A stretch of 64,000 nt of DNA from Alteromonas sp. LOR (GCF_000753865.1 NZ_JQFW01000015.1:739916-803915), one strand, 5' to 3'; shown: positions 37,698 to 47,760, counted from the first letter of the stretch. Notes: generated by a model not told the origin, from the sequence alone. A program made the numbers and translations.

Positions 37698-39767
37698 CTA
37701 CCAATCTCTCCGGTTTGATGGCATGCGCTGCCTTTTGCGTTTCTCAGCCTCTAGCTGCATTTTTCTTTTTAGCAAAAATGCAGGATCATCGGGTACTCTT
37801 CGCATTAGGTTTTCCATGCGTTGCATTTCTTCTTTTTCTGCATCCGTTAGCGGTTGCTCTTGAGCTCCTGCGGCTATATCTTCAGCGTCTGCTTGGTTGT
37901 CTTGGGTTTCAGCAACCTCACTATTTTGCTGATTAGACTCAGAAAAATTTTCGCTTTCTGATGGTTCTCTCGCAGCTTCTTGCTCATCATTTTGTTCGTC
38001 TGATGGCTGTTGATTGTTTTGCTGCTGAGATTGCTCTGAATCTTGATCTTGTTCCGAGCCTTTGCTTTGGTCTGAATTTTCTTGTTTAGCTTTGTTTTCA
38101 GGGCTATTTTCATTTTCAGAGCTGTTCTCGTTTTCAGAGCCTTGAGATTGTTCCCCTTGCTCTCCCTGTTGGTCGCCTTGTTGCTGATCTTGCTCTGACT
38201 GATCACCATCCTGTTGCCCGCTCTCTTGATTACCCTGCTCTTGATTCTCCTGCTCTTGTTGCTGTTGATTGAGCAACTCCTCTAGCAGTGATTTATTGGC
38301 CTGAGCATCTTCATGATCTGGCTGCTGTTCTAACACCTCATTGTATTTTTGAATAGCTGCCTCAAGTTTTCCGAGCTTGGCAAGGGCATTGCCTTGATTG
38401 TACAGACTGGCAATGCCGGGGACGTCTTGATAGGCAGCTAATGCCTCCTCAAATCGGCCAGCTTTATAGAGTGATGATGCTTTCCAGTTATTGTCTTCAA
38501 ACTGCTCTGCAGCGTCCTTAAACTGCGCTTGCTGGTAACTATTTAACCCTTCTTGGTCTGCATTTAAAAATGGAGTTTGCCACCACGATAGAGGGGTATC
38601 TGATGCGGTGTCAGTTTGGGCCTGCGGCTCTGCAGATGCTTTTGCAAATGTTTGCTCAGATGTCTGTGCGTGTGCTACCTGGCTATCAAAGGGAGTTAGC
38701 ACTCCTACTATGACAAAAAAGAGTAAACCTCGGCGAAACGCAAAGGCAGCGAAAGGCAAGATGAGCAATATAAGGTATGGACCAGCTTCTTTCCATTGGT
38801 CGCCCTTTGAATCACTTTCTTCTTCACTCGTGTCGTTAGCGTCACGCTCTAACAATGACACTGTGCTTAGCGCCTCAATATCGTCATCGTTTGAGGTAAA
38901 GGATTCAAGCTGGCCGCCACTTGCTCTGATGACGCCACGGATCACATCCTCTTTTAGTTTAGGAACGACGATGCTTCCAGATGTATCTTTAAGCAGTTCG
39001 CCATTTAGCTGTCTAATTGGTGCGCCTTCAGCAGTACCCACCGTCAGAGCGTTCACTGTAAATGGAATGCCGCTCACGTATTCCTGAAGCTCTTGTTGCT
39101 GACCAAACTCAATACCATCTGTTATCCAGTAAATTGCCCCGTTGTTAAAGCCGGCATTGGTTAGCAGTTCGACGGCCGCTTCTATACCAAGGAGTGGATC
39201 GCTACCAGGTACCGGCATGATCTCTGGGGATAAACTGGGAAGTAGACTAGTAATGTTCGCGGCATCTTCAGTTAAAGGGCTTATAACGAAGGCGTCGCCA
39301 GCATAGGCCACCAACCCCATTTCGCCCTCGGAGATCGTGTTGACTAAATCGATGGCCTTGTATTTGGCGCGAGTGAGCCTGTCTGGTGTCATATCCGTTG
39401 CTCGCATTGACATCGACATATCAATAACTACCACATGACCCATTTTAAGCTGATAAACCGGCTGGGGAAGGCGTTCCCATGTTGGACCTGCAAGCGCTAC
39501 AACGGCAATACACCATGTGAATGGAAGTAACCAAAGTGGTGGACGTTTTCCTTTTTCCACTTTTCCCACAACCATATGGTTATAGAGGTGAGCGGGAATC
39601 ACCGATTGCCAGCCCGAATACTTCGCAGAGCGAGTTCTTAGCCACACATAAAGCACTAACAACGGGATTGCACTGTAAAACCACTCAGGTCGAATAAAGT
39701 GAAGGTTGTTTAAGAAATCAAAGTTGTTTAAAAAATCCGAGTTGTTTAAAAAGTCAGAGTTGATCAC
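37698..39767 (-). CDS. VWA/TPR protein, BatB-BatC fusion
   Basis: 689 residues. N-terminal membrane helices, then a von Willebrand A domain with MIDAS motif DMSMS near residue 115, another helix near 340-360, TPR repeats (about 430-490), and a very polar Gln/Glu/Asn/Ser-rich region (about 500-640) before a basic C-terminus. BatB and BatC are separate in some bacteria; here they are fused. The GTG start overlaps the BatA stop (GTGA). The first residues contain a six-residue repeat NSDFLN/NSDFLN/NFDFLN coded by three 18-bp DNA repeats. Confidence 0.88.
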   Translation of the reverse strand: MINSDFLNNSDFLNNFDFLNNLHFIRPEWFYSAIPLLVLYVWLRTRSAKYSGWQSVIPAHLYNHMVVGKVEKGKRPPLWLLPFTWCIAVVALAGPTWERLPQPVYQLKMGHVVVIDMSMSMRATDMTPDRLTRAKYKAIDLVNTISEGEMGLVAYAGDAFVISPLTEDAANITSLLPSLSPEIMPVPGSDPLLGIEAAVELLTNAGFNNGAIYWITDGIEFGQQQELQEYVSGIPFTVNALTVGTAEGAPIRQLNGELLKDTSGSIVVPKLKEDVIRGVIRASGGQLESFTSNDDDIEALSTVSLLERDANDTSEEESDSKGDQWKEAGPYLILLILPFAAFAFRRGLLFFVIVGVLTPFDSQVAHAQTSEQTFAKASAEPQAQTDTASDTPLSWWQTPFLNADQEGLNSYQQAQFKDAAEQFEDNNWKASSLYKAGRFEEALAAYQDVPGIASLYNQGNALAKLGKLEAAIQKYNEVLEQQPDHEDAQANKSLLEELLNQQQQEQENQEQGNQESGQQDGDQSEQDQQQGDQQGEQGEQSQGSENENSSENENSPENKAKQENSDQSKGSEQDQDSEQSQQQNNQQPSDEQNDEQEAAREPSESENFSESNQQNSEVAETQDNQADAEDIAAGAQEQPLTDAEKEEMQRMENLMRRVPDDPAFLLKRKMQLEAEKRKRQRMPSNRRDW
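39705..39758. repeat. Three 18-bp tandem units inside the BatB/C N-terminus
   Basis: Units 39705-39722, 39723-39740 and 39741-39758, each beginning GTTGTTTAA. They are in frame and encode a repeated hexapeptide just after the GTG start. The family normally begins at about the next residues (LHFIRPEWF), so the repeat looks like a recent N-terminal extension. Confidence 0.8.
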
Positions 39768-40798
39768 GCCTGCTTCTCCACGCTTTCTTTATCGGTGCTT
39801 TTTAAGCTCAGACCACCAAACAGCGACTTTAAAAATGCACATATTACCCATAACATCGAGCCTAATAGAGCGAAGGCTAACGGGTAGTAAAACAATGCCG
39901 TAAGCGGGCGCATTTTGCGAGTTTCACCTTCGATAGGCTCAAGAGTATCAAGCTGTTGATAAATGGAATTGAGCTCTTCAGCATTGCGAGCGCGAAAATA
40001 CTGCCCGCCAGTAGAACTAGCAATATCCGAAAGCATCGTTTCGTCTAGCTCTTGGGAAGGGTTTATTTGTCGGCTGCCGAAAAAGCTTTGGATGAGCATT
40101 TTGTCAGCGCCTACACCAATCGTGTATATTTTTACGCCTTTATTGATTGCCAGTTCCTTTGCTTGTTCTGGTGTGATGTTACCTGCTGTGTTTTGACCAT
40201 CAGTGAGAAGAATGAGCACGTTATTTGATTCATCTTTTGCATCAAACCGTTTTACCGCCAAGCCTATTGCATCGCCAATAGCAGTCTGTTCACCGACTAA
40301 CCCGATAACGGCTTCACTAAGAAGTGTAGATACGGTTTCTCTATCGTACGTGAGAGGCGCCTGAACATAGGCTGTATCAGCAAATAGAATGAGCCCTAAC
40401 CTGTCACCCACTCGGCGTTGAATAAAATCGTACACCACAGACTTTGTCATTGTTAGCCGATTAACCTGCCGGCCATTTAACTGCATATCGTCTATTTTCA
40501 TGCTGCCGGATAAATCAACCGCAAGCATCATTTCTCTGCCTTCATTTGGAATGCTGACGGGCTCACCTAGCCACTGGGGTTGAGCGGCAGCCGTGACTAA
40601 CGCTAGCCATATAAGCGTTGCTGTTGCCAGCGCTACCTTACTCTTTTTAACCGTTCTGTCTTCATTGTGTTGCTCGGGACGCAGCCTAGGCACTCGAAGA
40701 GCAGCCAACGAAGGTTCTGACGCCTTAGGTACTAGAAACCTCACTATCAAGGGCAAAGGCAGTGCAAGAAATGCCCACCACCAATTGAAATCCAGCAT
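39764..40798 (-). CDS. batA: BatA-like VWA domain protein
   Basis: 344 residues: two N-terminal membrane helices (about 5-20 and 55-72), a VWA domain with complete MIDAS (AVDLSGSM near 93, then T and D in later loops, LLTDGQNTAG), and a C-terminal membrane helix near 305-325. The VWA domain should lie in the periplasm. It overlaps both neighbours in the operon. Confidence 0.9.
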   Translation of the reverse strand: MLDFNWWWAFLALPLPLIVRFLVPKASEPSLAALRVPRLRPEQHNEDRTVKKSKVALATATLIWLALVTAAAQPQWLGEPVSIPNEGREMMLAVDLSGSMKIDDMQLNGRQVNRLTMTKSVVYDFIQRRVGDRLGLILFADTAYVQAPLTYDRETVSTLLSEAVIGLVGEQTAIGDAIGLAVKRFDAKDESNNVLILLTDGQNTAGNITPEQAKELAINKGVKIYTIGVGADKMLIQSFFGSRQINPSQELDETMLSDIASSTGGQYFRARNAEELNSIYQQLDTLEPIEGETRKMRPLTALFYYPLAFALLGSMLWVICAFLKSLFGGLSLKSTDKESVEKQA

Positions 40799-41319
40799 TA
40801 TAATGTTGCCTCTAAATACGACGGAATACGATGTTGCCTTGGAAATTTTGCGTTTTTAATCCACATTTTTACAGCATCATGGGAGACAGCAAAATCAGTA
40901 TGCTGTGCACTATTTCGATAAAGGTTCGCATGTAACGAAGTCAGGCCTTCATTAAGGGTTTGCGCGTTTTTAGGGCACGAAGCTAACAGAAAATCTCGCC
41001 ACTGCTGATTATGCAGGCTACTGATGCGTTCTTTAGGAAAGTAGGAAAGGGCGGTTCGCTTTAATAATGTATTTAACTGAACAGGCCAATCATCGGCATG
41101 CTCTGATATTGTCCCTAATGCCTTTAATGCTTCCTTGCGAGGTCTGTTAAATGCAATTCGACGTTTTATGAAAACAATGAGGGCAATCAATACAACCACA
41201 CTCAATAGCATTAAAAGCCACCATCCCCAATCGAGTGGCCACCAATCAACGCCCGTAGGTGTTTTAATGTCTCGCAACTGAGAAAGTGGATCTTGTTCTG
41301 GTGATGCTTGTAACGCCAT
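40798..41319 (-). CDS. DUF4381 domain protein
   Basis: 173 residues with one membrane helix (about 31-52, WWLLMLLSVVVLIALIVFIK) after a short periplasmic start rich in Trp, and a cytoplasmic basic C-terminal part. This family is regularly found between DUF58 and BatA genes, as here. One-base overlaps join it to both neighbours. Role unknown. Confidence 0.85.
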   Translation of the reverse strand: MALQASPEQDPLSQLRDIKTPTGVDWWPLDWGWWLLMLLSVVVLIALIVFIKRRIAFNRPRKEALKALGTISEHADDWPVQLNTLLKRTALSYFPKERISSLHNQQWRDFLLASCPKNAQTLNEGLTSLHANLYRNSAQHTDFAVSHDAVKMWIKNAKFPRQHRIPSYLEATL

Positions 41320-42281
41320 TACACTTTCTCTCTTTGCATACTTTGAAGTTGCTCATCTAATGGATAGGCGCTAGAGACGTGATAGCGTGCAATGCTCATC
41401 TGTTTGAGCGTTTGCGTAATTGCTGTGTTTTGTTCTTCGCGCCATTCACTGTAGCTGAGCGTTTCCTTGCTATCGCCAAGTACCCAACGCTGATTCACAA
41501 CGCCATCAGACACGTTTACGCTTTGCAGCGCGTTGGTTTCTGGCAACTTGTGTTCGAAGGGATCATCGACAACGATAGCTCTCACTTCACAATGACGTGT
41601 GAGGTGCGTTAAATGCTGCTGTGCCGCTGTGCTCATGTTTTGAAAATCAGAAACTAAATAAACCAAACTACCTGGCTTAGCCAAACGCCTTGCTCTAGCG
41701 CAAGCGTCAGAAAAAGCGTCTCGGTCGCGAGCAGTATTCGGCTGCTCCCCATGAGCACCTTGGCTTAATGCTATTAGCTCATGGCAAACGTGAAGTACGG
41801 CTTTTTTTCTACTTAATGGCTTTATTTCTTTGTGACTATTTTGATTAAAAACCAAGGCGCCTACTTTGTCTCCTCGAGCGGCGGCAGACCAACTTATTAG
41901 CGAAGAGATATGCGCTGCTTGAACGGCCTTTGTCAGTAGTTTCGTGCCAAACCCCATGGAAGGAAGGTAGTCGCAGAAAATAAAAACAGGACGTTCTCTT
42001 TCTTCTCTATAAATTTTGGTATGGGTTTTTCCAGTTCTCGCAGTTACGCGCCAGTCGATGGCTCGAATATCGTCACCAGGCTGGTAGTGGCGGGCCTCAT
42101 CGAATTCCATGCCTCTACCTTTATGCTTGGTGAGATAGCTCCCGCTTAAGCGCGCTTGTGGCACCTTTTTGGGAGTTAAGTTCATCAGTTTTGCCAGCTG
42201 CTGATAGCGCAGTAACTCTGCTGTCGTCAGATTTACCCCATCGCTTTTTAACTTCTCTAATTGCGAGTGAATGTTTGACAT
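41319..42281 (-). CDS. DUF58 domain protein
   Basis: 320 residues, without clear membrane helices. The central YQPGDDIRAIDWRVTAR (near 67-83) is the hallmark of DUF58, followed by a VWA-like fold beginning FIFCDYLPSMGFG, in which the MIDAS serines are not intact. DUF58 proteins partner MoxR ATPases. It lies 3 bp after the moxR gene. Confidence 0.9.
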   Translation of the reverse strand: MSNIHSQLEKLKSDGVNLTTAELLRYQQLAKLMNLTPKKVPQARLSGSYLTKHKGRGMEFDEARHYQPGDDIRAIDWRVTARTGKTHTKIYREERERPVFIFCDYLPSMGFGTKLLTKAVQAAHISSLISWSAAARGDKVGALVFNQNSHKEIKPLSRKKAVLHVCHELIALSQGAHGEQPNTARDRDAFSDACARARRLAKPGSLVYLVSDFQNMSTAAQQHLTHLTRHCEVRAIVVDDPFEHKLPETNALQSVNVSDGVVNQRWVLGDSKETLSYSEWREEQNTAITQTLKQMSIARYHVSSAYPLDEQLQSMQREKV

Positions 42282-42284
42282 GGC

Positions 42285-43241
42285 TTATGGTACGGCAACG
42301 GTAGCGACTATTTTATCGAGTACATCATTGACAGTAACGCCTTCGGCCTCTGCCTGATAAGACAAAATAATTCGGTGTCTCAGTACATTGTGAACAACGG
42401 CTTGAATATCATCAGGTCCAACAAAGTCACGGCCGCTAAGCCAGGCGTGGGCGCGAGCACAACGATCTAGCCCGATAGTAGCTCGTGGACTGGTTCCCAT
42501 AGCAATCCAATGAGCAAGACTGTCGTCGAAAAGCCCGGGTTTGCGCGTAGCCATAATAAGTTGCACTAGGTAATTTTCTAACTCAGGTGCCATGTAAAGA
42601 GACAGTGCCTCTTTACGAGACGCGAAGATATCGTCTTGACTCAGTGTTGGCGGTGTCACCGGCGGTTGCGATAGCGCCTCTCCTCGAGTAAGTCGTAAAA
42701 TCTCTAATTCAGTATCTGCATCGGGATAGTCAATATCAACATGCATTAAAAATCTGTCGAGCTGTGCTTCAGGGAGTGGATAGGTTCCTTCCTGTTCTAG
42801 CGGATTCTGCGTTGCCATCACCAAAAATAGAGGAGGCAAAGGGTAAGTTTTACTTCCTACCGTTATCTGGCGCTCTGCCATGGCTTCTAATAACGCAGAC
42901 TGCACTTTAGCAGGCGCTCGGTTTATCTCATCGGCAAGTACTAAATTGTGGAAAAGAGGGCCTTTCTGAAAAACAAACTCCCCTGTCTCAGGGCGGTAAA
43001 TGTCTGTTCCCGTTAAATCAGCAGGCAACAAATCCGGTGTAAACTGAACTCGATGAAAGTCGCCATCCACGCCATTGGCCAGGGCATTTATAGCACGGGT
43101 TTTAGCAAGACCTGGCGGTCCTTCCACAAGAAGGTGTCCATCGGCGAGTAGCGCTATTAAAATACTTTTTGTTAATGCATGTTGACCGATAATTTGCTGA
43201 TCAAGGTAAGCATGTAATTGTTTAAATTGCTCTGCTGCCAT
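42285..43241 (-). CDS. MoxR-family AAA+ ATPase
   Basis: 318 residues. Walker A GPPGLAKT (41-48), Walker B LADEINRA, sensor 1 ATQNPLEQEGTYPLPEAQLD and sensor 2 GTSPRATIGL are all present, so it should hydrolyse ATP. MoxR proteins act as chaperones for VWA-domain partners. It is the first gene of the six-gene MoxR-DUF58-DUF4381-BatA-BatB/C-BatD operon. Confidence 0.94.
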   Translation of the reverse strand: MAAEQFKQLHAYLDQQIIGQHALTKSILIALLADGHLLVEGPPGLAKTRAINALANGVDGDFHRVQFTPDLLPADLTGTDIYRPETGEFVFQKGPLFHNLVLADEINRAPAKVQSALLEAMAERQITVGSKTYPLPPLFLVMATQNPLEQEGTYPLPEAQLDRFLMHVDIDYPDADTELEILRLTRGEALSQPPVTPPTLSQDDIFASRKEALSLYMAPELENYLVQLIMATRKPGLFDDSLAHWIAMGTSPRATIGLDRCARAHAWLSGRDFVGPDDIQAVVHNVLRHRIILSYQAEAEGVTVNDVLDKIVATVAVP

Positions 43242-43610
43242 ATTGCCATTTTTCCAATTAAATTCTAGTTATCAGGAAGTGCCCGTGACGCTTATGAGGA
43301 AATGTCGACCACTTTGCACAAAAAAAGCGTAGTTTCTGAGGTCATCACCTAGACTTACCTAAACAATGACACAAAACAGACTGTGTTTCTCATATAAGGT
43401 TCATTTTGCATTACTTCAAGTCACTTATGTGGATGAAAATAAGAAATGCCATATTAAATTGCGAAGAAATTTTGGTGAGGCTGATAAGAAACACGATCTA
43501 CACGCCCTAATCTAGCTAAAAGGTAGTCTGCCCATATTCTTTGCTTGATAACCGTTATTCTCTTCGCATTATTTGCTATTTTGTTCATAGTTTGTAAAAA
43601 TCGATGTTAT
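43242..43610. other. Divergent promoter region between moxR and fadI
   Basis: No gene is supported. It should contain the promoters of the moxR-bat operon (leftward) and of fadIJ (rightward). A FadR-like site follows at 43611. Confidence 0.5.
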
Positions 43611-43627
43611 TACAGGTCAGACCACTT
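43611..43627. promoter_or_regulatory. Candidate FadR operator upstream of fadI
   Basis: TACAGGTCAGACCACTT keeps the GGTC-N-GACC core and several flanking bases of the E. coli FadR consensus AACTGGTCNGACCAGTT. It ends 49 bp before the fadI ATG. FadR represses beta-oxidation genes, including fadIJ, until long-chain acyl-CoA appears. Regulation here is inferred from the site only. Confidence 0.6.
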
Positions 43628-43676
43628 AGGTCAGGTGTCGATAGCACTTGCTGAGGGTCACTAATTTAGGTGCATT

Positions 43677-44987
43677 ATGTCCACAAAACAATCAGTTACA
43701 ACCCGAGAGGGTGATCGTATCGCTATTGTCGCGGGGTTACGTACTCCTTTCGCAAAGATGGCGACATATTTTCACGGCGTTCCCGCTGTAGACCTAGGCA
43801 AGATGGTCGTGAACGAACTTCTTGTTCGCCACGGAATTCAAAAAGAGTGGGTGGATCAGGTTGTCTATGGACAAGTAGTGCAAATGCCTGAAGCGCCAAA
43901 CATTGCTCGTGAAATTGTATTGGGCACTGGCATGAATGTGCATACTGATGCGTACAGCGTCTCACGAGCGTGTGCCACAAGCTTTCAGTCTACGGTTAAT
44001 ATTGCCGAAAGCATGATGGCGGGACACGTTCAGGTTGGTATTGCAGGTGGCGCCGACTCTACGTCTGTATCTCCAATTGGTGTGTCTAAGAATTTAGCCA
44101 GAGCGTTGGTTGATTTGCAAAAAACAAAAACTCTTGGTCAGAAGCTGAATATTTTCAAGCGCCTTGGTCTTAAAGATTTAGCCCCTGTACCGCCTGCAGT
44201 TGCAGAGTATTCATCGGGACTGTCCATGGGACAGACTGCAGAGCAAATGGCGAAGTCTCATGGTATTAGCCGTGAAGAGCAAGATAAGTTGGCTCACCGC
44301 TCGCACAGCTTCGCAGCGCAAAGTTGGGAGGAAGGCAAGTTATCAAGTGAAGTAATGACTGCTTATGCCGAACCTTATAAAGGTGCTCTTGAGCGCGACA
44401 ATAATGTGCGTTTCGACTCAAAGTTAGAAAGTTACGCCAAACTACGCCCTGTTTTTGACAAGAAGTACGGCTCTGTGACTGCGGCTAACGCCACGCCACT
44501 TACCGACGGTGCATCTGCCGTTATCATGATGACAGAAAGTCGTGCTAAAGAGCTAGGATATACTCCACTTGGTTACATCAAGAGCTATGCATTTTCTGCT
44601 ATTGATGTGTGGGAAGACATGTTGATGGGACCTTCTTATGCTACACCCATTGCGTTAGATAGAGCCGGCATGACGCTAAACGACCTTACCTTAATAGAAA
44701 TGCACGAAGCATTTGCTGCGCAAACACTTGCCAATGTAAAAATGTTTGCAAGCGATAAATTCGCCAAAGAAAAGCTAGGGCGAAGCAAAGCCACGGGCGA
44801 AATTGATATGGACAAGTTCAATGTAATGGGCAGCTCGATTGCTTACGGCCATCCATTTGCCGCTACGGGAACTCGTATGATTACGCAGATGCTAAATGAG
44901 CTAAATCGTCGTGGAGGCGGAAGTGGCCTTCTTACAGCATGCGCAGCCGGTGGTTTAGGCGCAGCTATGATTGTGGAGACAGAATAA
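43677..44987 (+). CDS. fadI: 3-ketoacyl-CoA thiolase FadI
   Basis: Last step of beta-oxidation: thiolytic release of acetyl-CoA, as the beta subunit of the FadI-FadJ complex. It has 436 residues, the same as E. coli FadI, with high visible similarity along its length. The nucleophile is C99 in SRACATSFQ; the other catalytic residues lie in GHPFAATG and in TACAAGGLG. It is followed by fadJ after one base. Confidence 0.96.
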   Translation: MSTKQSVTTREGDRIAIVAGLRTPFAKMATYFHGVPAVDLGKMVVNELLVRHGIQKEWVDQVVYGQVVQMPEAPNIAREIVLGTGMNVHTDAYSVSRACATSFQSTVNIAESMMAGHVQVGIAGGADSTSVSPIGVSKNLARALVDLQKTKTLGQKLNIFKRLGLKDLAPVPPAVAEYSSGLSMGQTAEQMAKSHGISREEQDKLAHRSHSFAAQSWEEGKLSSEVMTAYAEPYKGALERDNNVRFDSKLESYAKLRPVFDKKYGSVTAANATPLTDGASAVIMMTESRAKELGYTPLGYIKSYAFSAIDVWEDMLMGPSYATPIALDRAGMTLNDLTLIEMHEAFAAQTLANVKMFASDKFAKEKLGRSKATGEIDMDKFNVMGSSIAYGHPFAATGTRMITQMLNELNRRGGGSGLLTACAAGGLGAAMIVETE

Positions 44988-44988
44988 T

Positions 44989-47160
44989 ATGAGTCAGGAA
45001 AATATGAGCCAAAACACAGAAGTGAACGAGGCAGCCACGCCCACCACAGGTGCGTTTACGTTGACTAAGCAGGACAACGGCGTTGCTATTTTAAGCATGG
45101 ATGTGCCTGGTGAGAGCATGAATACGCTAAAAGCCGAGTTCGGCGATGAAATTAGCGCAATGCTAGATGATATTGAGCAAGACAATAGCATTAAAGGCGT
45201 AGTCGTTATTAGCGGTAAGCGTAATTCGTTTGTTGCTGGCGCCGATATCTCTATGCTTGCTGCGTGCAAAACAGCCGAAGATGCAACAGCAATTGCTGCT
45301 GGTGGCCAAGCTGTGTTCGACCGAATTGAAAATATGAAAGCCACATTTGTCGCTGCCATCCACGGACCTGCCTTGGGTGGCGGTTTGGAACTGGCGCTTG
45401 CTTGTCACTATCGCGTGTGTACCGACGCACCAAGCACGCAAGTTGGCTTACCAGAAGTACAACTTGGCTTATTACCAGGAAGTGGCGGTACCCAACGTCT
45501 TCCGCGTCTCATTGGTATACAGCAAGCGATGAAAATGATGCTAACAGGTTCGCCAGCTAGAGCGAAACAAGCTAAGAAGTACGGCATTGTTGACGAAGTT
45601 GTACCAGAAAGTGTCTTGCGTAAAGTGGCTGAGCAATTTGCGCTTAAGCGCAAGCCAGAGCGCGAAGCGCCGCAAAAAGGGCTAATGAATAAAGTATTGG
45701 AGACTACCGGTCCTGGTCGCAATATGATGTTCAAAAAAGCGCGTGAAGCCACGTTTGCTAAAACTAAGGGCAATTACCCATCACCAGGTTATATTATTGA
45801 TGTTATTGAAACTGGCATTAATGATGGAATGAAAGCGGGTTTAAAGGCAGAAGCAGAAGCATTTGGTAAATTGGTGATGACGCCAGAGTCATTCCAGCTT
45901 CGCCAAATATTCTTTGCTACTACCGAAATGAAAAAAGAAAACGGTGTAGAAGGCGTTACCCCTGCAAAGATGAAGAAAGTGGGCGTTCTAGGCGGTGGCC
46001 TGATGGGCGGCGGTATTGCCTTTGTTACATCAACAAAGGCTGGCGTGCCTGTGCGTATTAAAGATGTGCGCGCAGAAGGTATTGCTAATGCAATGAAGTA
46101 CAGCTATGACATCTTAAATAAAAAGGTGAAGAAGCGTTTTATTCGCAACAGCGAAATGCAGAAGCAATTGGCCTTGCTAACGGGAACATTGGACTATAGC
46201 GGTTATAAAGACATTGATATCGTTGTAGAAGCCGTTTTTGAAGATCTGGATTTAAAGCAAAAGATGGTGGCTGACATTGAAGAAAATTGTAAAGAAACAA
46301 CAATTTTCGCATCAAATACGTCATCTATTCCTATCACGCAAATTGCTGAGAAAGCTGCCCGTCCAGAAAATGTAATTGGTCTGCACTATTTCTCCCCGGT
46401 AGATAAAATGCCGTTGGCGGAAGTGATTGCTCATGACAAAACATCAGATGATGTCATTTCATCTACGGTTGAGTTTGCGAAGAAGCAGGGTAAGACACCA
46501 GTTGTGGTTAAAGACGGCGCAGGCTTTTATGTGAATCGTATTTTAGCGCCTTACATGAATGAAGCGGCTAACTTAATTTTAGATGGCGAGCCAATTGAGC
46601 ATATTGACAAGTCTTTAGTGAAATTTGGGTTCCCAGTTGGCCCGGTCAAGCTGCTTGATGAGGTTGGTATAGACGTAGGCACTAAGATTATTCCATTTTT
46701 AGTGGAAGCGTTTGGTGAGCGTTTCACCGCGCCTTCTGCATTTGACAAAGTGTTGTCTGATGGACGTAAAGGTAAGAAAAATAAGAAAGGGTTTTACGAT
46801 TACGAAGGTAAGAAACCTGGTAAAGAAGTAGATGAAAGCATTTATGAATTATTAGGGCTATCGCCGTCGAGCAAACTCAGCGAGAAAGAAGTGGCCGAGC
46901 GCTGTGTTCTAATGATGCTAAACGAAGCTGCTCGCTGTTTAGATGAAGGTGTAATTCGCAATGCCCGTGATGGTGATATTGGTGCTATCTTCGGTATTGG
47001 ATTCCCGCCGTTTTTAGGTGGTCCGTTCCGATACATGGACACGCTTGGCATAAAGCATGTTGTAGCTAGGCTAAATCATTACTCTACAGCTGTTGGTGAT
47101 AAGTTCGCGCCAGCTGATGTACTGGTGAAGATGGCGGAAAGCGATAAGTCGTTTTACTAA
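44989..47160 (+). CDS. fadJ: Fatty oxidation complex alpha subunit FadJ
   Basis: Bifunctional enoyl-CoA hydratase and 3-hydroxyacyl-CoA dehydrogenase. The ATG at 44989 gives 723 residues (E. coli 714); an upstream in-frame ATG lies inside fadI. Hydratase domain: oxyanion loop SFVAGADISM and catalytic glutamates in GGGLELALAC and GLPEVQLGLLPGSGG. Dehydrogenase domain: NAD-binding GGGLMGGGIA (near 337), then HYFSPVDKMPLAEVI with the catalytic histidine. Confidence 0.96.
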   Translation: MSQENMSQNTEVNEAATPTTGAFTLTKQDNGVAILSMDVPGESMNTLKAEFGDEISAMLDDIEQDNSIKGVVVISGKRNSFVAGADISMLAACKTAEDATAIAAGGQAVFDRIENMKATFVAAIHGPALGGGLELALACHYRVCTDAPSTQVGLPEVQLGLLPGSGGTQRLPRLIGIQQAMKMMLTGSPARAKQAKKYGIVDEVVPESVLRKVAEQFALKRKPEREAPQKGLMNKVLETTGPGRNMMFKKAREATFAKTKGNYPSPGYIIDVIETGINDGMKAGLKAEAEAFGKLVMTPESFQLRQIFFATTEMKKENGVEGVTPAKMKKVGVLGGGLMGGGIAFVTSTKAGVPVRIKDVRAEGIANAMKYSYDILNKKVKKRFIRNSEMQKQLALLTGTLDYSGYKDIDIVVEAVFEDLDLKQKMVADIEENCKETTIFASNTSSIPITQIAEKAARPENVIGLHYFSPVDKMPLAEVIAHDKTSDDVISSTVEFAKKQGKTPVVVKDGAGFYVNRILAPYMNEAANLILDGEPIEHIDKSLVKFGFPVGPVKLLDEVGIDVGTKIIPFLVEAFGERFTAPSAFDKVLSDGRKGKKNKKGFYDYEGKKPGKEVDESIYELLGLSPSSKLSEKEVAERCVLMMLNEAARCLDEGVIRNARDGDIGAIFGIGFPPFLGGPFRYMDTLGIKHVVARLNHYSTAVGDKFAPADVLVKMAESDKSFY

Positions 47161-47180
47161 CATCTAATGAAGTACGATAT

Positions 47181-47215
47181 AAAACGGGGCATTTAATCAA
47201 TGCCCCGTTTTTTTT
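47181..47215 (+). terminator. Intrinsic terminator of fadIJ
   Basis: AAAACGGGGCAT, 7-base loop, ATGCCCCGTTTT followed by further T. Located 20 bp beyond the fadJ stop. Confidence 0.92.
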
Positions 47216-47219
47216 AGTC

Positions 47220-47251
47220 TTTTTTAAGTAAGAGCTTTTTTAAATAAGAGC
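47220..47251. repeat. 16-bp tandem duplication
   Basis: TTTTTTAAGTAAGAGC followed by TTTTTTAAATAAGAGC (one difference), then a partial third copy TTTTAG. Immediately after the fadIJ terminator. Confidence 0.75.
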
Positions 47252-47321
47252 TTTTAGTCAGAGGCCTTAGTTGAACCCACAGCAAATTGCTAAAGCACCG
47301 GCTTTGCAAGCTTACCCTTAG

Positions 47322-47516
47322 CTACTTCAAGTAAGTTTGAACCTTAAAATAAAGCAGGGTTAATAATGCTGCGGCAAAAAAATACTTCGATGTGAATACA
47401 TACTCACCTTTAGACACTGCGAAATACATTACCATCACCCAGCAGTACACAATATTCACAACGATCAATCCTTGGCCAAATCGATAAAGCTTTTTTGTGG
47501 GTTTAATGAATTGCAT
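47322..47516 (-). CDS. Small two-helix membrane protein, hypothetical
   Basis: 64 residues, with hydrophobic segments near 14-32 (GLIVVNIVYCWVMVMYFAV) and 44-58 (YFFAAALLTLLYFKV), and a basic N-terminus. GAGA lies 6-9 bases before the ATG. No family recognised. The composition and topology are plausible for a real gene, but nothing else supports it. Confidence 0.5.
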   Translation of the reverse strand: MQFIKPTKKLYRFGQGLIVVNIVYCWVMVMYFAVSKGEYVFTSKYFFAAALLTLLYFKVQTYLK

Positions 47517-47645
47517 TGTGAAATCTCGATGTAAAGTCTAGACCCGACTTCACAATGGATCTTGAGCCTAAACTTGCATTCGCGGCATTTGCATAAAAAA
47601 TTTCTTTCATGATTCAGTCTGCTTACTTGTTTAATAAATAGGATG

Positions 47646-47667
47646 AAACGACCTAGAGTCGTTTTTT
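47646..47667 (+). terminator. Intrinsic terminator without an upstream gene
   Basis: AAACGAC, loop CTAGA, GTCGTTT plus TTT. It is directional: the minus-strand side has no T-run. The nearest upstream plus-strand gene is fadJ, which has its own terminator. Confidence 0.75.
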
Positions 47668-47760
47668 AAATTCAAAACTTATTTACTCGTGATGAGTTTA
47701 AGAAGGGTAGTGGATTCAATACAATTTATTAACTGTTCGTCAGCCTAGAATTAATATAGA

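Noticed and set aside
47503..47610. 35-codon minus ORF overlapping the start of the 64-residue membrane protein gene
   Set aside because: Could be a leader peptide, but no Shine-Dalgarno sequence is visible and no similarity can be claimed.
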